Origin: Musa acuminata AAA Group | Taxonomy: Eukaryota > Streptophyta > Magnoliopsida > Zingiberales > Musaceae | Assembly: GCF_036884655.1 (NCBI RefSeq) | Contig: NC_088354.1 | Coordinates: 10,704,501-10,768,500 of the forward strand | Direction of reading: 5' to 3' | Length of the DNA: 64,000 nucleotides | Part shown: positions 22,001-33,064 of the stretch, in pieces | Layout: every line of letters starts with the position of its first letter | Position numbering within the stretch: the first letter of the stretch is position 1 | Position numbers and translations under genes: made by a program | The notes under the pieces: generated by a model | What the model was told of the DNA's origin: nothing | The model's database searches: none | Seen by the model: the letters and a program-made list of their open reading frames with translations, nothing else

Positions 22001-23897
22001 TTCGAACCAGACAGCGACACTGTCTGAAACTAACCACAATAGTTGGGATGCAATTTGAGGTAGGCCATAAGCAACTTGTTGAACATAATAACTGATCATT
22101 TAGATCCATATACTCATAATATATTAAGTATCCTCATCGTCTCCATCAATTAGCCACCTTCTGAAGATGTCAATCAGCAACAGATCGATGATGGCCAGAG
22201 ATTGGAATAGCTATGTTTAGACTTTAAAGGAAAGGAAAACAAACCAGAAGTGACAAAACACAGAAAAATAATATCTAACACCTCTGACCATGGCCTGCTA
22301 TTGGCAGGCTGCAATAGTGGTGCAGACAACAGGTGACAACGTGCCATGGCTACATCTAATCCCCATCAGTTGATAACACCACAACTCCACAAGCTAGTGG
22401 CTACATCTAAGCCCCATCAGTTGACTACACCACCAGTTTGTGGTGGAAAAACAGATCCCAGCGTGCAACCACAATGGCAGCAGCAATGATGTCATCGGCC
22501 ACAAATGGTGTCAGCTTATGTCCTTTAGGTGTTTGAATTTGAAAAGAATAAGGAAAAGAAGCATTGATTCTTTTCATCAAAAAAATATTGGGTCTTCTTC
22601 CTAAACCAAAAACAAGTCACCTAAATAGATTGTCAAATCCCATTGGATCTTTTTTTTTTTGCTTCAACAGATCCTCTTATCTAGTTTTCTTCCTCTCTAG
22701 GAGTCCAAAATCCAAATACAACAAAAGCAGACATGCTAGAACTCCAAAATTCTTTGATAAGAAGAACCTAAAAATTATGGTGACTTAATAACCCAACTAA
22801 AGTAGACTCCAATCTCAACAAGCCATCTTTAATACAAGGATAAAAAGAAGTTTTGATATCTCAACCATTTGGAGTTGACTATATGGATCATTTCCCACCA
22901 CTGAGCTCTTTTTTAGGTTAATATCAAAATTAGAAAGGTCATTTCAATCCAACGAACTAAACAAACTACAAACTCAACGTAGACCTAAATTATCAGATCA
23001 TTTGAATCAGATTGCATTGATTCTTTAGAACTTCGATTAGTTTTCACGGTAATGCTTCACTTCCTAAAGTCAGCCATTTGGTGTCCATAACATGATTTCT
23101 GGAACCCTAACGTTCTATACTAAGAGAAACAAGACCTGCTCTACCTAATTGCATGAGTCGGAAATAGATGAATGTGAAACCTGATGACTGTGGTCTTGCC
23201 GACTCCTGGAGGACCTATAAGTAACAGTGAACCCCCATCCTTCACCAAATCACGCAGCAGATTGGCACTGCCGGTGACTGATCGGCCAACCCGGCAAGTG
23301 AGTCCAACGATGGAGCCCTTCCGGTTCCTGATGGCGCTAATCCGGTGCAACGTCCGACTGATGCCCGCCCGATTATCCGCGGCAAAGTCGCCCACCTGAC
23401 ACCGAAAGAATCATTCCCATGACATCGGTTCTTGACCCACTTGTTTCTCGATTCTTTCCTGGGGAAATGGAGGAGAGGGCAACCTGGGAGGCGGCGTGGT
23501 GGAGGTCCTGGGAGGAGATGGGGCAGTCGGAGAGAAAGAAGTCGCCGGAGGGGAAGCGGGCAAGGGGCCGTCGGCCCAGGTCCATGACGATCTCGACGAG
23601 GCGGCGGAGCTCCGGTTGGGCCTCCGCCCGCCTCCGCATCTCCAGCGGGAGGAGGACCAGAAGACGGCGCAGCTCCTCATCGAACCCGTCGTATTGGTCG
23701 GCGACGTCGTCGCAGGCGGCGGGATGGGGAAGACGGCGCGGCCGGCGCGGCGGCGTAGAGAAAAGGGGCAACGGCGCGGGGAGGCTACGGGACGGAAGCC
23801 GGAGGGAGAAGAATGAGAGGAACGGCGGGAGGGAGCCGCGGGTGCGGGCTTGGGCGGCGACGGAGGACAGGGGCGGATTTGGGCGGAGCAGCAGCAT
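16080..23897 (-). CDS. SPD1: SPD1/ycf45-like plastid AAA-type ATPase, nine exons, 664 aa
   Basis: Homologue of the cyanobacterial/plastid ycf45 P-loop protein, known in Arabidopsis as SEEDLING PLASTID DEVELOPMENT 1, needed for chloroplast development in seedlings. Exons (minus): 23484-23897, 23181-23395, 21457-21607, 19697-19888, 18920-19082, 18552-18796, 16730-16906, 16537-16659, 16080-16394, all GT-AG, summing to 665 codons with stop. Exon 1 gives a Ser/Arg/Pro-rich transit peptide and the start of the conserved N-domain. Exon 2 has [19 protein letters not shown] and the Walker [10 protein letters not shown]; exon 3 has [20 protein letters not shown]; exon 4 has the Walker B VIVIDEIG. Exons 6-9 form the less conserved C-terminal part, including a possible R3H-like stretch near the end. 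The ATG at 23897 is the first in frame. The exact biochemical role of the family is not established. Confidence 0.9.
20815..20990. repeat. Probable MITE-like or other dispersed repeat in an SPD1 intron
   Basis: A GC-richer patch inside an AT-rich intron, with many related or complementary pieces: ccgtaccggtat, gtcggtacagtac, gagctgtaccgagcg, gactggtacataccgcccgtatcgag. Repeated gtacc/ggtac words in both directions suggest folding. The two short coding-like frames over it are by-products. No target duplication was identified. Confidence 0.4.
21608..23180 (-). other. Large SPD1 intron (intron 2)
   Basis: 1.57 kb between exons 2 and 3. It contains two partial copies of a cacaagctagtggctacatctaagccccatcagttga-like segment (around 22340-22425; the shared part is gctacatctaa.ccccatcagttga) and T-rich tracts. 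No gene was seen inside it. Confidence 0.6.
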
Positions 23898-25405
23898 CAG
23901 ACGGTTCGAGGCCTTTGCTTCGACTTGTGATCTGCGTGACGATGGCAGGCCCAAGAAAAATAAAAGAAACACGGAAACTCAACCTCTGGTTTTTGTAATA
24001 ATTGTAAGCCGTCTGATCTCTGACGGACGGTCGTCGCACCATGAGGCTTTAGTGATAGCTTATAAACGGGATTGCGAGCCAATGTTGAGTCCAACTCTAC
24101 TCGACAGATCGCACCAAGGGATCACCGGTTCCGGAACCTTACGCTTCGATTCCATGCTTCCTTCTGCAGCTCGTACATTGGCCACGAAGAACCTCAACGG
24201 AGGAGCCCAAAGCGACCTCACGCACCGTTGCCGCCGCCCACACCTCCAAACAAAATCAAAGTACATGCCTCTCTGTCGTCGTCACCCGCCTCCTTCCCGT
24301 GCAGAACTTTGGACAGCACAACCTACCTACTGCTCTCTGCAACGAGTGATTGCCTATGTGACAGTCCAATCACCACAGAGACGTAGGTCTGTAACGATGC
24401 AGAGCATCCGTCGAGTGGAAGCTCCCCAAGAGTACCGTCTCGGTGGTCTAACAATTACTAGGGGTCCGGCACTTGAAGATGAACTCGCTTAGACACGATT
24501 GGCTATGAATGGGACTCGGATGACGATTATTAATCATATAACACACACAACGATCCTCCTCTGCTCCAATCAGTCCCTCCTCCACTCATCTTCTAGATGG
24601 ATTTGCGTGGGATGAGGGGGGCAACACATTATTATATGTGTGTGAGATTTCGTCATCAAGCTTTGGATATGACCTCTCCGAGAGTTGACAGAAAGCAAGC
24701 TTACGAAGAAAGAAATGGCGCTGTCGAGACAGATTGGGTGATTAACGTAATGGTCTGCTCTTTATGCCTGGAATGTCGCTGCCTGGTTATGTAACCAAAG
24801 CCAGCAGCAGTTTACACTTGGTTACAGAGGGGTAGCTCAAAAGACCATGGTGGGAGAAAGGTGACGTCTCTTTCGGCAAAGCAATAAAGGAGCGAGATAA
24901 CGAAAGCTGTAAGTGTCATCGTCTGAAAGGTAGGATAGGCTTGAACAGAGACGAAGATGCTCTTGTGAGATGATATTTTGTGGCTTTGTTCGTCTTTCCA
25001 ACGGGAGCTCATGTTGCTGCTGAGATTGGAGGTTTGTCTTCTAGGAGATAGGTTCACCTTGATCTTTTGATCTCTCATGCCTGCTTGTCCTTGGCAACCT
25101 CTCCCTCCTGTTGCCCATCTGTGTCACCGCGTCCTTGTGCTTCTGTTCTTCGTCCTTCAGACACTGGGTCGACAGCGGTGTGTGCGGTGTTGGTCGACTG
25201 AAAGCTCGAGTTTTGGTCTCGGCGATGTAATTGAGAGACTCGGTGGCCAAGACTTCTCGAAGAGGAAGTAAGACGGAAGAAACTACCGCTGCCAGCATCA
25301 CGTGCAGACCACCACCAGCAGGAGCAGCAGGACGTGGAGCGGAAGATCGCGTCCTCATCGGTTGCCACGGCTTCGACTTCCAAGGATGCCCATCTTTCGG
25401 AGAAG
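23898..25405. other. Divergent intergenic region, SPD1 and TCP promoters
   Basis: SPD1 leaves to the left from 23897 and TCP to the right from 25406. The GC-rich part up to about 24500 carries long chance frames (for example 23419-24492 plus, which mostly mirrors SPD1 exon 1). 25075-25405 is probably the TCP 5' untranslated leader. No individual element could be assigned with confidence. Confidence 0.5.
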
Positions 25406-26494
25406 ATGGGGGAGGGCCAAAACCACCACGGAGGCCTCGGCTTCCGCCAACTTGCTGTCCATGACCGCCACCAGCAGCGGCGGGCGCAGCCCCGCTCGGG
25501 ATTTGGAAATCTGAGGGGCGCCGGCGGGGAGATTTTGGAGGTCCATGGGGGTAGCATTGTGCGGTCCACCGGCCGGAAAGACTGCCACAGCAAGGTGTGC
25601 ACCGCCAAGGGCCCCCGCGACCGCCGTGTCCGCCTCTCCGCGCACACTGCTATCCAGTTCTACGACGTGCAGGACCGCCTTGGCTACGACCGCCCAAGCA
25701 AGGCCGTCGATTGGCTCATGAAGAACGCTAAGGCCGCCATTGACCAGCTCGCCGAGGTCCCAGCCTGGACCCCCACCTCCACCTTGACCGCTGCCATTAC
25801 CTCCACATCCCGTGTACCTCCACCATCCAATCAATCCCCGGTTGCTGAACCAGATGTCAGTAGTGCCTTCAGCTTTGGCGGTGGTGACGGTGGCGGCGGC
25901 GGTAGTGGGAGTAATTGTCTTCTCCAGCCATCGTTGGACTCCGATGCCATTGCCGATACCATGAAGTTCTTCATCCCGATGGCTGCTACTGGCACCGCAA
26001 CTTCACCATCCTCCAGCTCTCCGATCCGCGTCCAGAACTACCCGCTGGGACTCCTGCCGCGATCCACCACCCAAACTCAAGACCTCTGCCTCTCCCTCCA
26101 ATCATTCCAAGATCCGATCTTTAACCAGAACCCAACTCCGTCCGCTCATAATTCTCTACTCGCTGGCTCCGCCCGCTTGGGTTTTGACCACCCCGACTCT
26201 GCCAGTTGGGCCGAACACAAGCAGCGAATGGCTCCATGGAATGTAGCGGAGACGAGCGACGGTGTTGGCCATGGAGGATTTCCTTTCAGCGTTCCACCAC
26301 CACAGGCGGTGCCGACGCACTCGGTGCTCTGCCCGAGCCAGTTATTCTCTCAGAGGGGGCCCCTTCAGTCCAGTAACTCGCCTTCACTCCATAGCTGGGC
26401 AGAACCCATGGCGGCCAACGCCGAGATCCAGATGCATCCGGGGCTACATCACTCTGTTTCTTCCTCTACATTCCAGCACGGGTTCAGGGCGTAG
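25406..26494 (+). CDS. Class II (CIN-type) TCP transcription factor, 362 aa, single exon
   Basis: A plant-specific DNA-binding factor of the TCP4-like, miR319-targeted group that restrains leaf cell division. Start: the first ATG in frame is at 25406, and [10 protein letters not shown] with [20 protein letters not shown] fits relatives. The basic helix-loop-helix TCP domain covers about residues 55-120: [39 protein letters not shown] and [20 protein letters not shown]. Residue 60 is Cys (TGC, 25583-25585) where the family has an invariant Arg (GRKDRHSKV). The remainder is low complexity, with a Gly run near residue 160, a FIPMAATGT region, and the miR319-type site near the end encoding QRGPLQSS. 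There is no intron, as in relatives. TCP subfamily naming beyond CIN-type is not attempted. Confidence 0.9.
   Translation: MGEGQNHHGGLGFRQLAVHDRHQQRRAQPRSGFGNLRGAGGEILEVHGGSIVRSTGRKDCHSKVCTAKGPRDRRVRLSAHTAIQFYDVQDRLGYDRPSKAVDWLMKNAKAAIDQLAEVPAWTPTSTLTAAITSTSRVPPPSNQSPVAEPDVSSAFSFGGGDGGGGGSGSNCLLQPSLDSDAIADTMKFFIPMAATGTATSPSSSSPIRVQNYPLGLLPRSTTQTQDLCLSLQSFQDPIFNQNPTPSAHNSLLAGSARLGFDHPDSASWAEHKQRMAPWNVAETSDGVGHGGFPFSVPPPQAVPTHSVLCPSQLFSQRGPLQSSNSPSLHSWAEPMAANAEIQMHPGLHHSVSSSTFQHGFRA
26353..26373 (+). promoter_or_regulatory. miR319/JAW target site in the TCP mRNA
   Basis: gagggggccccttcagtccag within the coding sequence, reading QRGPLQSS. The 3' half (ccccttcagtcca) is fully complementary to the miR319 5' seed region as I recall miR319; the 5' half has a few mismatches. 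Known CIN-type TCP genes carry the site at this place and are cleaved there. Confidence 0.85.
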
Positions 26495-27143
26495 AGGAGC
26501 ATGGCGGCATCTCCAACAAGCTGCGCTCTGTTTTCTCTGCTTCTCGCCATCGATGCAGTGGAATGAAACAACTAGACCATCTCCAATTACTACGGCTGAA
26601 AATTTGCGATCTTTGCGTTATCCATAGAACTGCTTGGTTCGTGGCAGAAAGTGAAGCCGAGCAACAACATCGCCTACATCTGCTGGAAATCCATGTCTTC
26701 GGTCGGTTCTTTTCTTCTCTCTGTTCCTTGTCCATTGGTTCCTCTGCCTTGTTAGTCTCAGTTGTAGTCGTCTTTGTTGTTGTGATGTTCTGTAGTCACC
26801 TGGCAATGACTTAATAGATTTGTTCTGTTCTGTCCAATAGTTAATGAATAAGCTTTGATTGGAAGTGCAAAAGGAGCAGCATTCATGACTGCCCCCATCC
26901 CAATTTAGGATACCGAGGACAGGTCTCTCTCTCTGTTCTTGGTATAGAACATGGCACGGACAAGAAATAGCATCCAACCTTAACGCTGCTTCACATGGAG
27001 TCAAAATGCATATTACACAGTTCAGTAGTCTACACATACAAAGGCAGAATGGCCTCTTATTCTGCACATCAAACGGAAAAGAATCCCACAGACTTTGCTG
27101 CCACTCGTGTTTGCATTCATTGGCTATCGAATGACGGTGAAGC
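26495..27143. other. Convergent 3' regions of TCP and IQD
   Basis: TCP (plus) and IQD (minus) converge here. 26495 to about 26880 is probably TCP 3' UTR, and the rest probably IQD 3' UTR. Frames overlapping this stretch are chance. Confidence 0.55.
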
Positions 27144-28395
27144 TTACGGCTGCTGTTCTTGCTTCGTCGCTTTTGTACTCCTGGTTCTCGGGCGAGCAGA
27201 GCTTGCAACGTTGGTGGTGTTCGACTCCTTGCTCGCTGCTGCTTCTTCGGATGGCTTAGATGGCTTCTTCGTGGATCCTTGTGCTTTCTGACCTGAAGGG
27301 CTGGCGTTCTTACCTGCTTTGCTGGCTGTCTTGGCCATGGAATGAGATGAAGGCCTGGTCTCCCACGGGCGAGCAGCAATCCACCTGTCCACCCAACTCC
27401 ACTCCCAGTTGCCTTTTGCGAGCTCGTACACGAATGGCCCTTGGCTCACCCCAGAGTTCACCCTCCACTACAGATGCAGGACAAGTGCGTTAGTCCTACA
27501 GCCATGCTTGCCTTCAGCAAGATCCTCTTCAACAACAAACCTGGTGGGAGAAGGCATACGCCATGGCTCGCTCCCGCTTGACTGCTGCTTCTTCCCTTTG
27601 TTGTATCCTGGCAACGATTTCTTCCTTCGTCTCGGAGCCTCCGTTCCATTCCAACTGTGAGGAACTCGAGATGATGAGATTATTATGTTCTTCTAGATGT
27701 GACGCAGAGGTCTAGGATTTCTCGGTCAACTATTTTAGCTGCTATCAATCATTCATCCCTGAAAGAAAGGAACAAACATAGGGATATGAACTTTACCGCA
27801 AGATCATGAAGCTTGGCCTCAAGTTTCGACCGGTTGTCATGTTTCTTCTGCCTGAAGCGGCCTTCTGCCACCATATTAGCACGTCGGGCTCTGATTTCTG
27901 CTTGCATTTTGCTCCAGGACTGGACATGGCTCCAAGTGTTTGATGCCTGCTTCTGTACAGAATTGCGATGGGTAAAGGCTTGCAATCTTTGGACTCTCTT
28001 CAGACTACGGAAAGCTTTCCTTGCCTGCAAAATGGCATGCCATGATCGATGTCCACACCGATAAGATTCCTGTAAATTGGTATGAAAACTAGCATGCCTT
28101 GAATCCTCGGAAAGCAGTTTGGATTCGAGTAGCAGCAATATCCTCAGAAGCCATGCCATCAGCACCACCAAATAATTTACCGGGATCTTTATGAGACTGA
28201 CCCTTCAACTCGAACCCATTGGATTGCTGGTTGGACGAACCCTGTTAACAGCAAGAACTCCTGAAGAACAACATCATTATCTACTTAGAAACATCACCTT
28301 GGGATCTATTGTTTACTTACCGAAAGTTTCTTTGCCCCATCTTGCTTTGCTTTCTTCCGATTAATTATCGTCTTTAACCAATCTCCAGAGCCCAT
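27144..28395 (-). CDS. IQD (IQ67-domain) calmodulin-binding protein, five exons, 294 aa
   Basis: A plant scaffold protein that binds calmodulin and usually sits on microtubules, membranes or in the nucleus. Exons (minus): 28321-28395, 28098-28241, 27797-28024, 27541-27654, 27144-27467; 295 codons with stop. Exon 1 starts MGSGDWLKTIINRKKAKQ. The IQ motif spans the exon 2/3 join (IAATRIQTAFRGFK + ARKAF), followed by VQRLQAF, SVQKQAS, and SKMQAEIRARRANMV, giving the calmodulin-recruitment region. Exons 4-5 contain WNGGSETKEEIV, KRERAMAYAFSHQW and KGNWEWSWVDRWIAARPWE, diagnostic for the IQD5-like subgroup as I remember it. The C-terminus is Ser/Thr/Lys-rich. The intron after exon 2 begins GC, not GT (AAG/GCATGC). 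The last exon could not be confused with the overlapping plus-strand frames. Confidence 0.9.
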
Positions 28396-29170
28396 CCTCT
28401 TGAATGCACTCCAAATTTAGCTCTAAAGCTTCCAACAGAAGACCTGGAAGAAAATTATCAGTGTTATTATAGTAAGAAACTTTGATTAAGGTGCGTCAAT
28501 GTAAGATAAGAACCATGTCATGCCAATATGAGAAGAGCATGATTGACTCTGTTGTCATGACAGAAGATTTATAGGGGCAAGGGACAATCAAATAAATCAA
28601 AGCCATGAATGAAGCACAAGGCCACAAATCAAACAAGAACGGAGAACATGAGGATCACAATACCTTTAATCAGAAATCCCTTGCGATAGAAGAAGGTCGC
28701 ACCCACGCAAAGAGAACAAGTTCCATAAAAGTGTAGGGGAGGAAGAGAAGGTTGAAGATGACGAGGAGCTTTCGGGATAGGAAGAGGAGTCACTTTGGCA
28801 ACAGATACAAGTCGCCAGGGTGAACCAATGCAGATAATAACATGCGGCAAGGGAAGGGAAACAGCGGGTGGGGTAGAGGTTGAGAGCAAACGCCATGGCC
28901 CAGCACAGCAGCAGCAGGAAGTCCTCTCTCTCTCTCTCGCTCGCTCGCTCGCGTCTGTTGACCTCCATTTCCTCCCTTCTTTCGGAAGGGCGCCACCTTC
29001 TCATGGATCCAAAGATCTCGACGGGAGTACAGCCGCCGACACCCACTTCAATCATTGCCGCGGAAGGTGGTGGTTGTTGTTGGACTGAGGAACCCGACGA
29101 AGGGAAACAGAGACAGGACAACCACCATGCAGCTGCGTCTCCGTGGCTGACGACGCTCTTTGGTTGATTG
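28396..29170 (-). other. 5' leader and promoter of the IQD gene, with a CT microsatellite
   Basis: Upstream of the IQD start. It contains (ct)n then (cgct)n at about 28924-28954, typical of plant 5' leaders. Long frames here on both strands (such as 28666-29121 minus) lack family resemblance and are probably leader sequence; an intron in the leader is likely, because AT-rich and GC-rich blocks alternate. Confidence 0.5.
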
Positions 29171-32100
29171 GTTCACATCATACTATTGTCTTCGATCCCC
29201 AAAGCAAACTTTGATCTGTCAAAACTAAAATAATGTGCATATATATATAGCCAAATGATTAGAGAACATAGGAACAGTGTGGGAAGGGGTGAAGAAGAAG
29301 GTTCGGCCGACTGCGTGCCATCAGATTGGCGTTGAGTTGGATAGCAGATGCCGAGCTGTTGCAGCACAGATTGGCCGTCGATGGCGCCTCCGAATGCGTG
29401 CAATTGTGTCTTTAGGAGTCGTGTTCCGCCTCGGAATGCCTTTAGATGCGTGAAATAGTTTTTGCGATTGCGGTGCTGCCGAGCTATACGCGTGAAGATT
29501 AAAGCTCGCCTCCGTTGCGCATTGAGATGCGTGCAAAGAAGTTTTGTAAAGATACTGAATCATTATATTGTTTTGTGGCACGAAATTAATGAGGATTAAA
29601 TTATCAATACATGTCTTCATTAATAAGATAGATTTATGTTCATTAATTTTTTAAAAAAGTTTATATAAAATATGATTATCAAATTAATAAAAATTTAAAA
29701 TAATCCCGATAGGTTCGAACCCACGGTCTCCATTAAACTTGAAATCTTACACGCATTAATTGGAACCCACCACCAGAACAAGGCGCCGAGGCGGCCACCG
29801 CCCGGTGGATGCTCTCGCCTTCGACACCCAACCACTCGGAGGACTCCATGTATGCAACCAATTAATGCTCCGAAGGAGGAGGAAGATTTGATGCAATCTA
29901 CAAGCGGATTGAGAGAGCGCTCAATCACATTTAAAACAGCACTTCTCCTCTACCATGCTGCACTGATCGGCCAGTGGAGAAGAAGACACGCTTCCCTGCA
30001 TGTTTGGAACGTGGAAATGGAAACGTTTCAGGATCCATGATGTCGTGTGTATCAAAACATATCCTGTAAGTCTTTTGTTTTGTTATGTGATATGTTCGCA
30101 TACCGACTCGTCGCCACCAGAAACATGCGGTCACGTCGTCAACCAGCGTCCCATTGGTAAAAAGTGTTTCCTCCTGCAACTTAAGATGAATACGACGACC
30201 AATATATTTAGTTGCTGTTCTCTGTCACCCGATAGGTACAGAGATGAAAGAGAGGAGGGGAATCAGTCATTCACTGAATAATGATCATTTTGTCTGATGT
30301 GTAAAATTAGGTGTACTGACACTTACTGATTTCGAACTAGGAGAAAGACTTGTTGTTGGTGTTGGACGTGAACTCACCATTTAGGATGCCGATTTCAAGT
30401 ATTTAGTTGCATATGCAACACCCAAGTGCCTCCAAAAATAAGATATGTAAGCTTCATAAAGTGGAAGGTGCAAATGTGTGGGTTACAAATATCATACAGA
30501 AGTCTTAGCTGACAAGAAAGCATCACGAAACTATGCAAAGTCAATAAACAAGCAATTGTCTCTGATGAAGAGAAAGAATATCATATGCATGAAAATGGCG
30601 AAGTAGATGAGTTCATATCCAAGAACAAGCTCTTCACTTCCACTAATTACCTCACAGGCTCAAGATTATCTTCTCAAAACCCAACTCCAGTAAAATGGGA
30701 ACTTTGATAATGTTTAACATAGTTGCTATACTAGATTTCAAGAGAAAAACACATTACCACACAGATAAGCACACGAACATGACTTCAGCCTGAAAATTTC
30801 TCCATCTGGTGGAGGGTATTTGATCTAGGAGAACTACCAGAGTGAAGGTGAGACAAATCGCCTGATAGTCCCTACATATGGAATCTAGGATTTGGATTTT
30901 CCAGCCTGTAGTGAATGAATCCTCTGTTGTAATTTTAAGACCTGCAAAACATATTGACACTGTTATAAAAGATAGTAAACCATCTAGAAGTTTCAAGTCA
31001 CGGTTTATCCGATGAACTATTCTAAGCAAGCATACACCATCAACTTGGTTCACCATGATCAACTTTGATATACTATGCCAAGTGAGGATGCTATTTCTTA
31101 TGAGTTACTCAATTTCAGCAAGGCCCCTTTGTGCGGATCAATCGTTCAGAGTCCAGAATTGTCTATGAATCGCTTAGGAACAGCCAGGGAGCGTAACAAG
31201 TTCTCGAACTTCAGGCCCTCTTTCATTGTGAACAATGTGAAACCCATCAAATTCTGTAATTTGTAAACTTATCAACTACCAAGCATTTATGTAGTGTAAT
31301 GCTAAATATACATCAATGACCCGAGGCTTGATGTTGCCACTGGTCAGGAATCACATATATTACAGCAGCAGACCCATATCAAGCAAAACCATGTCAAGCA
31401 ATCACAACTTCAAATTTTAAATTACATAACTTGGTTTCAAAGTCTTACAGATCACCGTTGGAAGATGTGCTATGCAAACCAAGATCCTAGTAGCAGGCAA
31501 CTTTAATATGCACAAAGGGACTTCAGAATTTTTGCGAACTGGAAGATTTCTAGAAATTGCAATCCTTAATATTTGAAATCGCGATTCCTAATATTAGAAT
31601 GACAACCTCCATCAATCCATTTCCTGCTATATTAAGAAATATGCCACCATTTCATCTCTACAGAATCTTAGCAAATACAGTTCAGAACTTTTCTGCTTCA
31701 CATATATGTTATTTGCTTCAAGCTACATAGCGCTGAACACTGACCCTCAGGCTTCACTGTGATTCCATTGCCATCACCTTTACCATTTGAAGATTGTAGT
31801 TCTCAAGCTTCTTTTCAAGAAAATGGATAATAAATGAAGAAAAGGACAACATATGACTCCTGCATAATTTTATTCTGGTCCAGAACATACATGTTTGCTA
31901 CAATCAATGGCAAAGGTAACAACAGTAACCTAATAGCTTTCTTTAACCTAGTTGAGCACATGACCCTTATCTTCTTTACCTTGATCCTTTTTCATCCTTA
32001 CTGCAGCTCCTTTCTGAAGTTCAATCATTTGATGCCAACATTTTGATACTTCTATATATCTTCCAATTAATAGCAAGAATAAACCTTAAACAAACTTGTT

Positions 32101-33064
32101 TATGTAGGATCTATAGAACACCATCCCCCAAAAAACAAAAATCCAAATGCTAACGTACATTCGATTCTTCTGATAACTCGCAATTTTCATAACCCTTGAT
32201 CGCTTCAAGGAGCCTCAGGTTGACCAAATCTGACAGCTTTGTGTTCTTATACAACGAAGCCTTTAGAGTTCAGACAATAAGCATCCCAACTATAATGTAG
32301 GTACATTGATAGCATGATTATCTGTGTGCCACATATGAGCTTTGCAGTACATTAACCATCCACAAACAAAAACACTGGCCAGTCCTACAGCCAGAATGGT
32401 ATGAGGTTTTGCCTGTATACAAGTATGTGCATCACTGGCCAGTTCTCAATTGCAAGCTCAGTGACAGATTGGTGTTTCTCTACCTCATGTTTAACATTAC
32501 AGGCTACAAATTGTAAGCTTAATGCAACAGTTTTATAAACATCCAAACTGTTCCCCTTAAGCTACAAGGAAGCAAGCCAACTGTATGAATGCAGCTTTAC
32601 ATTAATGTGTGTCTTGATGATATCATAAGACCGATGCCTCGATTTACTTTTATATCCTTAGATTAAATGATTTTTGTGGCATATACATATAACCATCACT
32701 CTTTTCCCTCCAAGAACAATGATAATGAGTCCTTATTAACCAATGATAAAAATCCACGGTATGACACATTGACTTACAAGAGCCAGATGTTCATAGAAAC
32801 TGATGATGCTTTCAATACTCCGGTCATTGCTTTTGTGATGGACATTCTTTTGCTAAATACTTTTCTTTTCTAGTACGTTTTAATTAATAATTTTAATAAC
32901 AGTCTCATCAAAGAAAAAAAACAAAAAAGCTCAATCTTTAGGATATTTTTCAAAATAAGGTTTCACTGTGCACCCATCAAGGCAACACAATCTTCTAGCT
33001 TACAGAAAAGAAAAGGCCTTTCTTAGGTTTGAAAAGAAATGTACTCTAGAAGACTAGATAACAA
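29171..33064. other. Gene-poor stretch
   Basis: 3.9 kb with no convincing gene. 29330-29560 contains several gcgtg.. units spaced about 50 bases (gaatgcgtgcaa, gatgcgtgaaa, tacgcgtgaaga, gatgcgtgcaa), a small degenerate tandem pattern. 29700-29730 holds ggttcgaaccc next to a stretch that vaguely recalls a tRNA-derived sequence. The remainder (30300-33060) is AT-rich with short frames only, and its 3' part includes the likely 3' UTR of the prefoldin gene. Confidence 0.45.

Noticed and set aside
23419..24492. 357-residue plus-strand frame
   Set aside because: It is the antisense shadow of GC-rich SPD1 exon 1 and the neighbouring leader. The minus strand carries the conserved SPD1 sequence, and this frame is arginine-rich without motifs.
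28666..29121. 151-residue minus-strand frame upstream of IQD
   Set aside because: It consists of CT-repeat and leader-like sequence with Ser/Arg runs. It has no family resemblance, and the IQD gene has its own clear start downstream.
29695..29770. tRNA-like sequence around ggttcgaaccc
   Set aside because: A B-box-like word and some spacing are present, but no cloverleaf with acceptor and anticodon stems could be drawn; at best a SINE or tRNA relic.
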